DNA from: JAODBJ01 sp963782465 | GTDB lineage: Bacteria; Actinomycetota; Acidimicrobiia; IMCC26256; PALSA-610 | DNA length: 64,000 nt | Direction: 5' to 3' | Assembly (NCBI GenBank): GCA_963782465.1 | Contig: CAWAJR010000001.1 | Span: 62,001 to 126,000 of the forward strand | Program-made: the position numbers and the translations under genes | Notes under the pieces: generated by a model | The model's input: the letters and a program-made list of their open reading frames with translations, nothing else | What the model was told of the DNA's origin: nothing | The model's database searches: none | In this document: one piece after another, positions 26,020 to 33,483 of the stretch | Position numbering within the stretch: position 1 is the first letter of the stretch | Layout of the letters: the number at the start of each line of letters is the position of its first letter

Positions 26020-26639
26020 GCACGGACGACGCCACCATTCGGGGGATCGCAGCGCGGCTGGCGCCACTGTTCGCGGGTGTGTTCGGCCCCGAGACACTCC
26101 AAGACTACGTGCGCACTTCGTGGGACGAGCTCGCCGCCCGGGCACGGGTCCAGTCGTTCCTGCCGGTCTTCGCCGAGCGTTTCGCACGCGAGCGGCTCCG
26201 CGCGCTCGCGCAAGCAGAAGGAGCAATGGTGTCCGACATCCCCGAGGTTCTCTTCGTGTGCGTGCACAACGCCGGTCGATCGCAGATGGGCGCGGCGCTG
26301 CTCGACTGGCGCGCGAAAGGCCGGGTCCACGTGCGTTCGGCCGGCAGTACCCCCGGCTCCGAGATCAACCCGGCCGTGATCGCCGTCATGGACGAACTCG
26401 GTCTCGATCTCTCGAAGGAATTCCCGAAGCCGCTGACCGACGAAGTCGTGCGGGCCGCCGACGTCGTGATCACCATGGGTTGCGGCGACGCCTGCCCGCT
26501 CTACCCGGGCAAGCGGTACCTCGACTGGGAGCTCGAAGACCCCGCGGGCAAGCCCGTCGAGGTCGTCCGTCGCATCCGCGACGAGATCGACGCCCGGGTG
26601 CAGAACCTCGTGGCCGAGCTCACGGCTGCGTCACGCTGA
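26016..26639 (+). CDS. arsC: Arsenate reductase, low-molecular-weight phosphatase type
   Basis: 207-residue arsenate reductase. An N-terminal three-helix segment (residues 1-70) precedes the LMW-phosphatase-like domain. The anion-binding loop CVHNAGRS has Cys82 and Arg88 (CX5R). TMGCGDACP supplies Cys156 and Cys160, and YLDWELEDP follows. This pattern resembles the mycothiol/mycoredoxin-linked enzymes of actinobacteria, which reduce arsenate to arsenite in the cytoplasm. It starts within the channel gene stop (ATGA) and ends 11 bp from the convergent thioredoxin-like gene. The nearby thioredoxin-like protein is in the opposing operon, so a partnership is possible but not shown. Confidence 0.9.
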   Translation: MSTDDATIRGIAARLAPLFAGVFGPETLQDYVRTSWDELAARARVQSFLPVFAERFARERLRALAQAEGAMVSDIPEVLFVCVHNAGRSQMGAALLDWRAKGRVHVRSAGSTPGSEINPAVIAVMDELGLDLSKEFPKPLTDEVVRAADVVITMGCGDACPLYPGKRYLDWELEDPAGKPVEVVRRIRDEIDARVQNLVAELTAASR

Positions 26640-26650
26640 ACGTCGGCCTG

Positions 26651-26908
26651 TCAGCGTGGGTCGTTGCCCGCACCGGCTGACGCCAGCAGTTCAGCGATGT
26701 GCGCGGTGTCGGGAACGCGACCCGCGACCACCACGGTGCCGTCGACCTCCAGCGCGGGTGTCGACATCACGCCCGCCCGCGCGATCTGCACGACGTCGTG
26801 CTCGTCGACGACGTCGGCCTCGATCCCGAGCGACTGCACCGCCTCACGAGTGCGCGCCGCGAGCGTCGTGCAGTTCTTGCACCCTGAACCCAGCACCCGG
26901 ATCAACAT
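26651..26908 (-). CDS. Small thioredoxin-like redox protein
   Basis: 85-residue thioredoxin-fold protein with the active site GSGCKNC (CxxC) immediately after the first strand, and the cis-proline region MSTPALEVDGTVV. This is the short TM0996/MJ0307-like type, commonly found beside UPF0718/ArsP-like permeases. I chose ATG 26908 because an AGGAGG element lies 8 bases upstream. It is the last gene of the arsR2-permease-thioredoxin operon, 12 bp after the permease. It may keep permease cysteines or a metalloid substrate reduced. Confidence 0.85.
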   Translation of the reverse strand: MLIRVLGSGCKNCTTLAARTREAVQSLGIEADVVDEHDVVQIARAGVMSTPALEVDGTVVVAGRVPDTAHIAELLASAGAGNDPR

Positions 26909-26920
26909 CGTTTCCACCTC

Positions 26921-27973
26921 CTACAGCAGCACGTTGAAGAAGAACCCGACCGCGACAATCCCCGCGGCGACCACGCCGATGAAGCAGGCCAGCAGTTGGG
27001 GTTTGAGTACGCGGCGCAGGAGCACCATCTCCGGCGCGCTCAACGCGACGACCGCCATCATGAACGAGAGCAGCGTCCCCATCTCGACGCCCTTCGCGTG
27101 TAGCGCCTCGACGAGCGGCATGATCCCCGCGGCGTTCGAGTAGAGCGGGACGCCGAGCACGACCGCGGCCGGAACCCCGTACCAATGGCCGGAGATATGG
27201 GTGAAGAAGCCCGCCGGTACCCACCCGTGTATCAGCGCTCCGAACGCGATCCCCACGACCAGGTACGGCCAGATCTTCCCGAAGATCTTCCCGACTTCCG
27301 ACCGTCCGAGCGCGTAGCGCTCTTCCCACGAGAGCGCGGCGCCGGGACGCACCTCGCGTCCGTCGAGCGTCGTTTCGAACACGAACGGCTCCACCCATCG
27401 TTCCACGCCCAGTCGACCGAGCGCGAAGCCGGCGACGATCGCGACGACGAGCCCGGCCGCGATGTACGCGGCCGCGATGCGCCAGCCGAAGAGCCCGTAG
27501 AGCAAGACGACGGCGACCTCGTTCACCAGCGGCGACGCGATGAGGAAGCTGAGCGTGATCCCGATGGGCACGCCCGCAGCGACGAAGCCGAGGAAGGCGG
27601 GAACCGCCGAGCACGAACAGAACGGTGTCACCACTCCCAACCCCGCCGCCGCGACATTCCCCACGCCTTCGCGCCGGCCACCGAGCAGCGCCCGGGTGCG
27701 CTCGAGGCTCAGAAAGCTGCGAAGCACGGTGATGGCGAAGATGATCCCGGTGAGGAGAAGCGCGATCTTCGTCGTGTCGTACACGAAGAACCGGACGGCG
27801 TCGCCCCCGCGCGTCGTCGTGTCGAGATGAACGACGTCGACCAGCAGCCAGCGCCACCACCATGCGTTGACGCGGTACGCGACGATCCACAGCACGAGGC
27901 CCGCGGCGACGAATACATGCGCGTTGCCCCACGGTCGCGAGCGCGGCCTGACGGCCGAGTCGGTGTGCGTCAC
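26921..27973 (-). CDS. UPF0718/ArsP-like permease
   Basis: 350-residue integral membrane protein with about eight helices. The conserved segment TPFCSCSAVPAFLGF (Cys-Ser-Cys) is the hallmark of the DUF318/UPF0718 permease family, which includes the organoarsenical exporter ArsP. A second conserved segment reads VLGVPLYSNAAGIMPLVEAL. Context with an ArsR regulator and a small thioredoxin supports metalloid or thiophilic-compound export. The substrate (trivalent methylarsenicals or other) cannot be read from sequence. The GTG start at 27973 overlaps the arsR2 stop (GTGA). Confidence 0.82.
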   Translation of the reverse strand: MTHTDSAVRPRSRPWGNAHVFVAAGLVLWIVAYRVNAWWWRWLLVDVVHLDTTTRGGDAVRFFVYDTTKIALLLTGIIFAITVLRSFLSLERTRALLGGRREGVGNVAAAGLGVVTPFCSCSAVPAFLGFVAAGVPIGITLSFLIASPLVNEVAVVLLYGLFGWRIAAAYIAAGLVVAIVAGFALGRLGVERWVEPFVFETTLDGREVRPGAALSWEERYALGRSEVGKIFGKIWPYLVVGIAFGALIHGWVPAGFFTHISGHWYGVPAAVVLGVPLYSNAAGIMPLVEALHAKGVEMGTLLSFMMAVVALSAPEMVLLRRVLKPQLLACFIGVVAAGIVAVGFFFNVLL

Positions 27974-28308
27974 TCCGCCTCCCTTCGGCAGGTGGCCCGA
28001 GGAGGCGTCGCGCCGATACCGGCGTCGCCCAGCACCGACGTGACGAACAGCAACGCCGGGGGTGAGATCCGGTAGTCGATCCAACGGCCGCGACGCGTAC
28101 CTTCGATGAGCCCTGCCTCGCGCAGTACGCGGAGGTGGTACGACAGCAAGTTGGGCGCGACCTCGACCGCGGTCTGCAGGTCGCAGGCGCACCGGCAACC
28201 ATCCGACAGCACCGCCAGGATGCGGAGCCGAGTGGGGTCGGCAACGGCCGCGAACCGTTGCACTGCAGCTTCAATTTCGGTTGTTTCAACGATCGTCGAA
28301 GTGACCAC
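27970..28308 (-). CDS. ArsR-family repressor, second copy
   Basis: 112-residue winged-helix repressor heading the permease operon. VADPTRLRILAVLSDGCRCACDL shows three cysteines (Cys38, Cys40, Cys42) in the metal-sensing helix, followed by the recognition segment NLLSYHLRVLREAGL. The sensor arrangement CxCxC differs from CxCH in the first arsR, so the two regulators probably sense different species or affinities. GTG at 28308 is the likely start, although no strong ribosome-binding site is evident. I did not find an ATCAA-N6-TTGAT dyad upstream. Confidence 0.85.
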   Translation of the reverse strand: MVTSTIVETTEIEAAVQRFAAVADPTRLRILAVLSDGCRCACDLQTAVEVAPNLLSYHLRVLREAGLIEGTRRGRWIDYRISPPALLFVTSVLGDAGIGATPPRATCRREAE

Positions 28309-28456
28309 GCCCACTGATTGTCGGCTCGGTTCGCGGCGGGGCACCGGGTCCCAAGACCCTTTGCCGAGGTGACGTACGTCGGCTCGAGGTGGGCGCGCCC
28401 CGGGGCGTTTGGCCTTCCCGCGAAGGTCACGAGCCGGCGCGACTAGCGTCGTCGTG

Positions 28457-28990
28457 ATGGGGTACGACGTCGAAGAGGTCGAGCGGGCGTTCCGCCGGTA
28501 CTGGGCGCTGGGCGCGGTCGGTGAAGATTGGGACGCCTGGTGCGACCAGTGCTTCACCGACGACGTGAACTACGTCGAGCACGTCATGGGCACGAAGCAC
28601 GGCCGCGAGGAAGTTCGGGCGTGGATCAAGCCGACCATGGAGCAGTACGGCGAGATCTACACCGCGTACGAGTGGCACATGGTCGGCGACGACGGCCGGG
28701 TCGTCGTCTACATGCAGAACCGTCGCGACAACCCGGAAGCGGGCGCGCCGCCCATCGACTTCGCGGGGATGACCGTGTTGCAGTACGCGGGCGGCGGCAA
28801 GTTCTCACTCGAAGAAGACTTCTGGTCGTTGCCCGAAGGCATGGCGACGATGAAGCAGTACGCAGAGGCCTGCCGCCTGCACGACCCCGACTTCGCTCAG
28901 CAACGGACCCGGCGCAACTGGGGCGACGGCCCGGAGTGGACGCGGGGTGCCGCGTCGTTCGCCACCGGCGCTGCCGCCCGGCACGGCTGA
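28457..28990 (+). CDS. NTF2/SnoaL-like domain protein
   Basis: 177-residue protein with a SnoaL-like alpha+beta-barrel pattern: EEVERAFRRYWALGAVGEDWDAW, then CFTDDVNYVEHVMGTKHGREEVRAWI, and later FAGMTVLQYAGGGKFSLEEDFW. The fold is used by small enzymes (isomerases, cyclases, dehydratases) and as binding domains. No catalytic assignment is possible. ATG 28457 begins at the natural start of the domain. It precedes the DNA glycosylase gene by 21 bp and may share its transcript. Confidence 0.78.
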   Translation: MGYDVEEVERAFRRYWALGAVGEDWDAWCDQCFTDDVNYVEHVMGTKHGREEVRAWIKPTMEQYGEIYTAYEWHMVGDDGRVVVYMQNRRDNPEAGAPPIDFAGMTVLQYAGGGKFSLEEDFWSLPEGMATMKQYAEACRLHDPDFAQQRTRRNWGDGPEWTRGAASFATGAAARHG

Positions 28991-29011
28991 CCCGCGAGCG
29001 GAGCGCACGCC

Positions 29012-29851
29012 GTGCCCGAGATGCCGCAGATGCAGGCCCTCGCCGACCGGCTCGACGAGTGGCTGGCCGGGAGTGCGCTCACCGGTTATGAACCGCTCGG
29101 CTTTTCGGCGCTGAAGACGTTCGCGCCGCCGCCGGAGAGCGTGATCGGTGAACGGGTCGAGCAGGTCGGCCGGCGTGGCAAGTACCTCGTGTTCGAGTTC
29201 GCGAACGGCAACCGCTTACTGGTGCACCTCTCGCAAGCCGGTCGTCTCGACACGGAAACGCCGCCGAAGCGAACCAAGCCCAAAGGTTCGGTCGTGCGCC
29301 TCAAGTTCGAAGGCGACAAGGCATTGCTCGTGCGCGAGTTCGGCCACGAGCGCAAGGCCGGATGGTGGATGCTCGCACCGGGCGACGACGGCCCGCTCGC
29401 CTCGCTCGGTCCCGAAGCGCTGTCGGACGAGTTCGCCGAACTCGTACGTACCTCGAAGGACCCGCGTCGCGTGCACACGTTGTTGCGCGACCAGCACACC
29501 GTCGCGGGGATCGGTCGCGGCTACAGCGACGACATCCTGCACCGGGCGAAGCTCTCGCCGTACGCGACGTTGAAGTCGATGCCGGCCGACGACCGCGAGC
29601 GGCTGCTGGTCGCGATCCACGACGTGCTGGCCGACGGTCTGGCCCGCGAGCGCAAACGCGAGGGCGGCCTGTCGGCCAACAAGCTCGGTGAGCACTTCGT
29701 CGTGCACGGCAAGGCGGGTGTGCCCTGCCCCGAATGCGGTACCGATCTGAAACGGGTGTCGTACGAGTCGCACGAAGTGGTCTATTGCCCGACGTGCCAG
29801 ACCGGCGGCAAGGTCCTCGCCGACCGCCGCCTCTCCCGCCTCGTCAAATAA
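29012..29851 (+). CDS. Formamidopyrimidine-DNA glycosylase family protein
   Basis: 279-residue Fpg/Nei-family base-excision enzyme. After initiator removal the N-terminus is PE (Pro2 is the nucleophile, Glu3 catalytic). A conserved Lys57 lies in GRRGKYLVFEF. The helix-two-turn-helix appears as DQHTVAGIGRGYSDDILHRAKLSP, and the zinc finger uses CPEC and CPTC pairs. It cuts oxidised purines or related lesions from DNA. Whether it is Fpg- or Nei-type is uncertain. The GTG start at 29012 gives the obligatory MPE beginning. A strong terminator follows immediately. Confidence 0.88.
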   Translation: MPEMPQMQALADRLDEWLAGSALTGYEPLGFSALKTFAPPPESVIGERVEQVGRRGKYLVFEFANGNRLLVHLSQAGRLDTETPPKRTKPKGSVVRLKFEGDKALLVREFGHERKAGWWMLAPGDDGPLASLGPEALSDEFAELVRTSKDPRRVHTLLRDQHTVAGIGRGYSDDILHRAKLSPYATLKSMPADDRERLLVAIHDVLADGLARERKREGGLSANKLGEHFVVHGKAGVPCPECGTDLKRVSYESHEVVYCPTCQTGGKVLADRRLSRLVK

Positions 29852-29854
29852 CCG

Positions 29855-29906
29855 CGTTTTGATGTAGCGAAAGCGCGGTCAACCGCGCTCCGGCTACATC
29901 AAAACG
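29855..29906. terminator. Strong bidirectional terminator
   Basis: Two perfect 14-base arms (29855-29868 and 29893-29906) containing TTTT/AAAA enclose a second inner stem (AGCGCGGT/ACCGCGCT). It lies between the ends of the convergent glycosylase and pirin genes and provides a T-run in each direction. Confidence 0.85.
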
Positions 29907-29912
29907 AGTGGG

Positions 29913-30629
29913 TCAGCGGAGTTCGGCGTGGGTTTCCCAGATGCTCAACTCGGCACCGTCGGGCCCGGCGGTGACACGGCGCGCCCCGGCGGCCGTGCAG
30001 CGAGCGGCGTCACCCGTATTGAGCGGGCCGGTCCCTTCGAGTTCCGCCGCACCACGCGCGACGAACGCGTGCACGAACGGCGCGCCCGGCAAGTCGGCCG
30101 ACTGGCTCGCATCGAGCCGCGCGATCCACAGCGTCGCGTCGCGTTGGTGGATCGTGATGGCGGCGTCGGGCTCACGCCCCGACGCGAGCGCGAACATCCC
30201 ACCCTTCGCGTAGAGGTCGGAAACGTCCCGTTGCTCGTACGAGGGCTCGACGTTCGCGGTGTCGGGTGGCACCCACATCTGCAAGAAATGCACCGGCTCG
30301 GTCTGCGACGCGTTCATCTCCGAGTGGCGGATGCCACGGCCCACGCTCATCCGCTGCGCGAGGCCGGGGATGATCGTGTCGGCGGTGCCGATGCTGTCGC
30401 GATGCTCGAGCGCGCCCGTGAGCACCCACGTGACGATCTCCATGTCGCGGTGCGCGTGCTGGCCGAAGCCGCGGCCGGGCGCGACCGTGTCGTCGTTGTG
30501 CACGAGCAACAGGCCGTGATGCGTGTTCTGCGGGTCGTAGTGGTCGGCGAAACTGAAGCTGTGCCACGAGTCGAGCCAGTCGATCTTCGTGTGCATCCGC
30601 TCCGCCGCGCGGCGAATCTCGATCGTCAT
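29913..30629 (-). CDS. Pirin family protein
   Basis: 238-residue bicupin of the pirin family. The N-terminal cupin holds the iron ligands in GFGQHAHRDMEIVTWVLTGALEH and GRGIRHSEM (three His and one Glu). Bacterial pirins act as quercetinase-like dioxygenases or as redox-sensing partners of metabolic enzymes. ATG 30629 has a GGGAG site 7 bases upstream. Just upstream lies a pair of identical palindromes at 30651-30685 which may be its operator or the end of the ferredoxin transcript. Confidence 0.88.
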   Translation of the reverse strand: MTIEIRRAAERMHTKIDWLDSWHSFSFADHYDPQNTHHGLLLVHNDDTVAPGRGFGQHAHRDMEIVTWVLTGALEHRDSIGTADTIIPGLAQRMSVGRGIRHSEMNASQTEPVHFLQMWVPPDTANVEPSYEQRDVSDLYAKGGMFALASGREPDAAITIHQRDATLWIARLDASQSADLPGAPFVHAFVARGAAELEGTGPLNTGDAARCTAAGARRVTAGPDGAELSIWETHAELR

Positions 30630-30650
30630 TGCTCGCTCCCCGGCCACAGG

Positions 30651-30685
30651 CGTCGATAGCTATCGCATAGCGATAGCTATCGACG
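30651..30685. promoter_or_regulatory. Two identical 12-bp palindromes forming a 16-bp inverted repeat
   Basis: CGATAGCTATCG, itself a perfect palindrome, occurs at 30654-30665 and 30671-30682. Together they form a larger perfect repeat with 16-base arms and a 3-base centre. It lies between the ferredoxin stop and the pirin start. It could act as a terminator, or as a double operator for pirin with centres 17 bp apart. Without a U-run, an operator is at least as likely. Confidence 0.6.
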
Positions 30686-30689
30686 CACG

Positions 30690-31103
30690 TCAGAATCGGA
30701 CGCCGTAGGCGTAGCCGTGTCGGTTGGTGCGGACGTTGGGGTCGCCGTTGGCCCATTGGTCGGTGACTTTGCCGAGGATGATGACGCCGGTGGGGCAGCG
30801 GTCGACGCAGAGGGCGCAGCGGGTGCAGACGTCTTCGTCGACGACGAAGAAGACGTGGTCTTTGGGGTCGTCGCCGGGCATGTCGGCGTTGACGCTTTGG
30901 TCGATGGCGTCGACGGCGAGCATGTGGATGCATTTCCAGGGGCAGATGTCGACGCAGCCTTCGCAGAGGATGCATTCGGCTTGGTCGATGTGGAGGAATT
31001 GTTTGGGTTTGACGGCTTGGGTCAACCATTTGGGGTCGACTTCTTGGAGCGTGTAGTCGGTGGCGAACTCCGGCATCGGCGGGTTCGCATCGGTGCGCGC
31101 CAT
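30690..31103 (-). CDS. Ferredoxin-like protein with two [4Fe-4S] motifs
   Basis: 137-residue iron-sulfur protein. Two cluster motifs of CxxCxxCxxxCP type are present: CILCEGCVDICP and CTRCALCVDRCP. About 40 residues precede the first motif. Electron-transfer partners are not adjacent. Codon use is odd. From about codon 20 on, third positions are almost entirely C, with AAA, CAA and GAA for Lys, Gln and Glu, whereas neighbouring genes and its own first dozen codons use many G-ending codons. This suggests transfer from another lineage or a mosaic gene. The start ATG is at 31103. Confidence 0.85.
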   Translation of the reverse strand: MARTDANPPMPEFATDYTLQEVDPKWLTQAVKPKQFLHIDQAECILCEGCVDICPWKCIHMLAVDAIDQSVNADMPGDDPKDHVFFVVDEDVCTRCALCVDRCPTGVIILGKVTDQWANGDPNVRTNRHGYAYGVRF

Positions 31104-31159
31104 CAGGCGTCTCGCTCGTTCGGTCGCCGCTCGCGCGGTTGGCTGCCGGCCCCACCCCT

Positions 31160-31211
31160 CGAACCTGCGTCAGTTCTGCCCCCTGACAACGGCAAAACTG
31201 ACGCAGGTTCG
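31160..31211. other. Large inverted repeat in a divergent intergenic region
   Basis: Perfect 16-base arms (31160-31175 and 31196-31211) with further partial pairing inside. The flanking genes (ferredoxin and the repeat protein) are both transcribed away from it, so it does not end either of them. It could be an operator, a transcript-leader hairpin or a small palindromic element. The remainder of this 255-bp gap shows nothing else I recognise. Confidence 0.6.
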
Positions 31212-31358
31212 GATTCGCTGGGCATGGCGGTGGTCTTTCGTCGCAGCGGGGGACGGAGCCCCAATTTTACACTGCTTCGGTGGAGGAAATTTCGGCGATC
31301 GCCGGCCGGCTCTTGAGCCCGCACGCGCTCCTGTGCGCACCGGGTACTTTCTCGGCCC

Positions 31359-32399
31359 ATGACGCGGTCTTGGTCCTCATCACGTATGTCGCGGGCCGCG
31401 GTCGTCTTCGCGGCGGCCGCACTCGGCGCCGTCGGTCTGGTCGGGGCGCCGGCATCGGCCAAGAGCAGCGCGGACCTCTTCTATTTCTCCACGCGGTCGG
31501 TCACCTTCGGTTCGGTCCTCACCGGCAGTGCTTCGGCCCAGAAGGCGGTGACGATCACGAACATCTCGAGCGGCAGCGTCGTGATGTCGGGTATCGGCGG
31601 TGGGGCCAGTGCGCCGTTCAGCGCGCTGCAGAACTGCCAGGGGCGTACGTTGGCTCGGGGCCAGACCTGCCAGATGTTCTATACGTTCTCGCCGACCGCG
31701 ACGGGCGCGGCGAGCACCAAGGCGGTCGGGAGCTGGAACGGGCAGAGTTACTCGATCTCGTTGCGGGGCAAGGGCGTGGTGCCGACGTTCAAGGTGTCAC
31801 CGAAGTCGCTGAGCTTCGGCGCGGTCCTCGCGGGAAGCGCCTCGGCGCAGAAGGCGGTGACGGTCACGAACACGAGCCCCGGGACGGTGGTGATGTCGGG
31901 GATCGGCGGTGGGGCCAATGCGCCGTTCAGCGGGCTGCAGAACTGTCAGGGCCGTTCGCTGGCGAGCGGTGAGACCTGCCAGATGTTCTACACGTTCTCG
32001 CCGTCGGCCACGGGCAAGGCGAGCACCAACGCGGTCGGGAGTTGGAACGGGCAGAGCTTCTCGATTTCGTTGCGCGGCAAGGGCGTGGCGCCGAGCTTCA
32101 AGTTCTCGACCAAGTCGGTCGACCTCGGGCCGGTCGCCGTCGGCACGACATCGCCGCAGGGCGTGGTGACGGTCACGAACACGAGCCCCGGGACGGTGGT
32201 GATGTCGGGGATCGGCGGTGGGGCCAATGCGCCGTTCAGCGGGCTGCAGAACTGTCAGGGCCGTTCGCTGGCGAGCGGTGAGACCTGCCAGATGTTCTAC
32301 ACGTTCTCGCCGACCGCGACGGGCAAGGCGAGCACCAAGGCGGTCGGGAGTTGGAACGGGCAGACCTACTCGATCGCGCTCAAAGGGTTCGGCTACTGA
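31359..32399 (+). CDS. Secreted protein of three choice-of-anchor/ASPM-SPD2-Hydin-like repeats
   Basis: 346-residue exported protein. A signal peptide (AAVVFAAAALGAVGLVGAPASA) is followed by three tandem Ig-like repeats of about 103 residues. Each contains the pattern VTNTSPGTVVMSGIGGG and a C...C pair in LQNCQGRSLASGETCQMFY. Repeats 2 and 3 share a 148-bp identical DNA block, so they arose by recent duplication. No catalytic or anchor motif is visible. The protein is probably adhesive or structural at the cell surface. ATG 31359 is used; an in-frame ATG nine codons later is equally good for the signal peptide. Confidence 0.78.
   Translation: MTRSWSSSRMSRAAVVFAAAALGAVGLVGAPASAKSSADLFYFSTRSVTFGSVLTGSASAQKAVTITNISSGSVVMSGIGGGASAPFSALQNCQGRTLARGQTCQMFYTFSPTATGAASTKAVGSWNGQSYSISLRGKGVVPTFKVSPKSLSFGAVLAGSASAQKAVTVTNTSPGTVVMSGIGGGANAPFSGLQNCQGRSLASGETCQMFYTFSPSATGKASTNAVGSWNGQSFSISLRGKGVAPSFKFSTKSVDLGPVAVGTTSPQGVVTVTNTSPGTVVMSGIGGGANAPFSGLQNCQGRSLASGETCQMFYTFSPTATGKASTKAVGSWNGQTYSIALKGFGY
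31856..32312 (+). repeat. Exact 148-bp internal duplication, 309-bp period
   Basis: The blocks 31856-32003 and 32165-32312 read identically base for base and are offset by 309 bp, one protein repeat. The first repeat is clearly diverged. This marks a recent duplication or ongoing gene conversion, and a spot where short-read assembly may collapse or expand copies. Confidence 0.88.
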
Positions 32400-32426
32400 G
32401 GCCGGCGGGGCGACACCCGCGCGGGC

Positions 32427-33395
32427 TCAGTGGTGCACAGGACCGGTGTCGACCACCTCGAAGGCGCTACCGGGCACGCGCTTGAGCTGGTTGAGGTCAT
32501 TGTCGTTCCAGCGCTTGTCGCTCGCGCCGCTGATGTACCAGTTCGAACCGTTGTCGGCCACGATCATCCCGTAGCGCTTGAGCGCCTTGAGGATCACAAG
32601 CGATTCACCGTGGTACGGCGAGAGGTTGAAGCTCGCCTTCAGCCGCAGGCGCAAGCCCATCGGCGGTGCCGTCGGGTCGGTGTTCGACGACGCATCGTGC
32701 GTCGCCGGGAAGATGTAGCCCTTCTGCGTGCGGGCCACCGTGAACCGCAAGGCGTGATCGATCTCACCGGCGGCCACTTCGTCGTAACGCGCCAATCCGG
32801 GCAGGATCGGCAGCCCGGCCGCGTCGGCCGACGTCCACCCGAGCGGGCGGAGCGCGTTCGACGACAGGTCCCAGTTCACGCCGACCGCTGCGTCCCAACG
32901 ATGTTTGGCCGCGTCCCAGAAGGCGCGGCCGAGTTCGTAGAGATGGCAACTGCCCTGCTGCACGACGAGCACGTGACGGTCGCCGGTGCTCTTCGCCCCG
33001 CCCTCCACCGGCGCATCGGCCGGGATCGGGAAGGGGCCGGGGTCGCTCTCGTCGCCGTACGCCGTGTAGTGGATCGTGTGGAGGGGCTCGTTCGCCGGTA
33101 CCACCCGGAACGGGATGCCGTACGTTCCCGCCCCGCCGAAGTCGGGGTGCAGGAAGGTGCCCCCGCTGCGGTCGATGTTCGCGATGAACGCCGCGGAGTC
33201 GGAACGTACGCGGGCGTGCGACACGTCGGTGTTCCAGGCGTTGCCGCTCGGCAGCACGGGGCAGCCACCGACGGTCGGCCGCTTCGAGGGCGCCGCCGGG
33301 TTCTTCACCACCGGCGTGCACGACGCGGCCGCGATGACCCCGACCGCGCAGCACATCGCGACGGCCACGTTCCGCACGCGTGCGCCGAGACTCAT
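32427..33395 (-). CDS. Predicted lipoprotein of unknown function
   Basis: 322-residue lipoprotein. The signal segment VAVAMCCAVGVIAAASC places the lipidated Cys near residue 26. The mature part has conserved-looking features such as GNAWNTDVSHARV, IHYTAYGDESDPGPFPIP and RFTVARTQKGYIFPATH, which I have seen as recurring in secreted proteins of actinobacteria and soil bacteria, but I cannot name a function. Start ATG 33395 gives the proper signal peptide. It is divergent from lgt (88 bp between the starts), whose product would add the diacylglyceryl group to this protein's Cys. It converges with the repeat protein gene. Confidence 0.78.
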   Translation of the reverse strand: MSLGARVRNVAVAMCCAVGVIAAASCTPVVKNPAAPSKRPTVGGCPVLPSGNAWNTDVSHARVRSDSAAFIANIDRSGGTFLHPDFGGAGTYGIPFRVVPANEPLHTIHYTAYGDESDPGPFPIPADAPVEGGAKSTGDRHVLVVQQGSCHLYELGRAFWDAAKHRWDAAVGVNWDLSSNALRPLGWTSADAAGLPILPGLARYDEVAAGEIDHALRFTVARTQKGYIFPATHDASSNTDPTAPPMGLRLRLKASFNLSPYHGESLVILKALKRYGMIVADNGSNWYISGASDKRWNDNDLNQLKRVPGSAFEVVDTGPVHH

Positions 33396-33483
33396 CGGCA
33401 CGTCCCCCCGTGTTCGTTCACTGGAGAGGTCATCGGCACGCGCGTGGCCCGCGCTTGAAGCCACCCCTACGATGTGGCCGCCG

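Noticed and set aside
32400..32426. Terminator between the repeat protein and the lipoprotein
   Set aside because: Only a short CCCGCGCGGG palindrome is present, too weak to call.
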